Assembly: GCF_900188245.1 (NCBI RefSeq)
Contig: NZ_FZOK01000018.1
Span: 1 to 53,796 of the forward strand
Direction: 5' to 3'
Length of the DNA: 53,796 nucleotides
From: Belliella buryatensis
GTDB lineage: Bacteria > Bacteroidota > Bacteroidia > Cytophagales > Cyclobacteriaceae
In this document: positions 53,594 to 53,796 of the stretch, in pieces
Layout of the letters: every line of letters starts with the position of its first letter
How positions within the stretch are numbered: the first letter of the stretch is position 1
Notes under the pieces: generated by a model
What the model saw: the letters and a program-made list of their open reading frames with translations, nothing else
The model's database searches: none
Told to the model about the DNA's origin: nothing
Translations under genes and position numbers: made by a program

Positions 53594-53707
53594 TTAACAA
53601 AGAAAATCGATTGAACCCAATTCCCCAACTTTTAGGACTGATCCCTTTATATAGCGAAGCATATATCATTCTCTATCCATGAAAATATAGCTATAGGGTA
53701 TAAAACA

Positions 53708-53741
53708 CAAAAGCCTTTCAGTTTCCTGAAAGGCTTTTTGA
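53708..53741 (-). terminator. Terminator of the rRNA operon
   Basis: AAAAGCCTTTCAG and CTGAAAGGCTTTTT form a perfect long stem with loop TTTC. On the - strand it lies right behind the 5S rRNA gene and ends in a T-run. The arm flanks allow function in both directions. Confidence 0.9.
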
Positions 53742-53744
53742 TAA

Positions 53745-53796
53745 TGTGGCGGCGACCTACTCTCCCGGGTGTAACCCCAGTACCATCGGCGCTGCA
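53745..53796 (-). rRNA. rrf: 5S ribosomal RNA (3' part; gene continues beyond the window)
   Basis: Read on the - strand, the segment gives TGCAGCGCCGATGGTACTGG, GGTTACACCCGGGAGAGTAG and GTCGCCGCCAC, the conserved 3' end of 5S rRNA in Bacteroidota. About 52 of some 110 bases lie in the window. A strong terminator follows. The rest of the rRNA operon should lie to the right of the window on the same strand. Confidence 0.93.

Overview
The window reads as chromosomal DNA of a Bacteroidota bacterium, probably of the order Cytophagales. The signs are a SusC/SusD outer-membrane pair, TonB-dependent receptors, lipoproteins with Bacteroidota-style signals, a TTTG/TAnnTTTG promoter, an ISAon1-type transposase remnant and a B12 cluster with BtuG-like and DUF71 proteins. 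Genus-level placement is not supported by anything I can compute here.

Region 1 (1 to about 9.7 kb) is part of a mobile element running off the left edge. All its genes are on the + strand: the end of a small serine resolvase, a 79-aa coupled ORF, a primase-helicase fusion, a 206-aa protein with a transposase-like beta module, a ParB-like domain fused to a DNA methyltransferase, an AAA+ ATPase, a small helix-turn-helix protein, a 62-aa ORF and a large serine recombinase. It looks like a replication and recombination module (plasmid, phage or integrative element). No relaxase, capsid or conjugation gene is visible in this part. It stops about 200 bp from tRNA-Asn.

Region 2 (9.9 to 22.2 kb) is chromosomal: tRNA-Asn, a membrane protein, a polX-led operon with a papain-like lipoprotein hydrolase, two tandem secreted paralogues with the decayed remains of a third copy, nrdB-nrdA (class Ia ribonucleotide reductase), and rplU-rpmA.

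Region 3 (22.3 to 33.0 kb) handles outer-membrane uptake and secreted hydrolysis: an S9 peptidase, SusC, SusD and a large Asp-box beta-propeller protein, each unit closed by a terminator hairpin.

Region 4 (33.1 to 44.3 kb) is mostly housekeeping: a short ribosome hibernation factor, a nested palindromic element, rhomboid protease, polyprenyl synthase, RNase R, an AAA_14/DUF4143 ATPase preceded by a 22-bp tandem repeat array, a lipB operon, YraN, a dihaem cytochrome c and a TPR-LuxR regulator.

Region 5 (44.4 to 51.9 kb) is a vitamin B12 uptake and salvage locus. A three-gene ABC importer diverges from a cobalamin riboswitch followed by a BtuB-like receptor, a BtuG-like surface propeller and a DUF71/COG2102 ATPase. 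Outer-membrane capture, inner-membrane import and a predicted salvage enzyme lie side by side.

Region 6 (51.9 kb to end) holds pyrR-pyrB, a transposase remnant and the 3' end of an rRNA operon (5S rRNA plus terminator) on the - strand.
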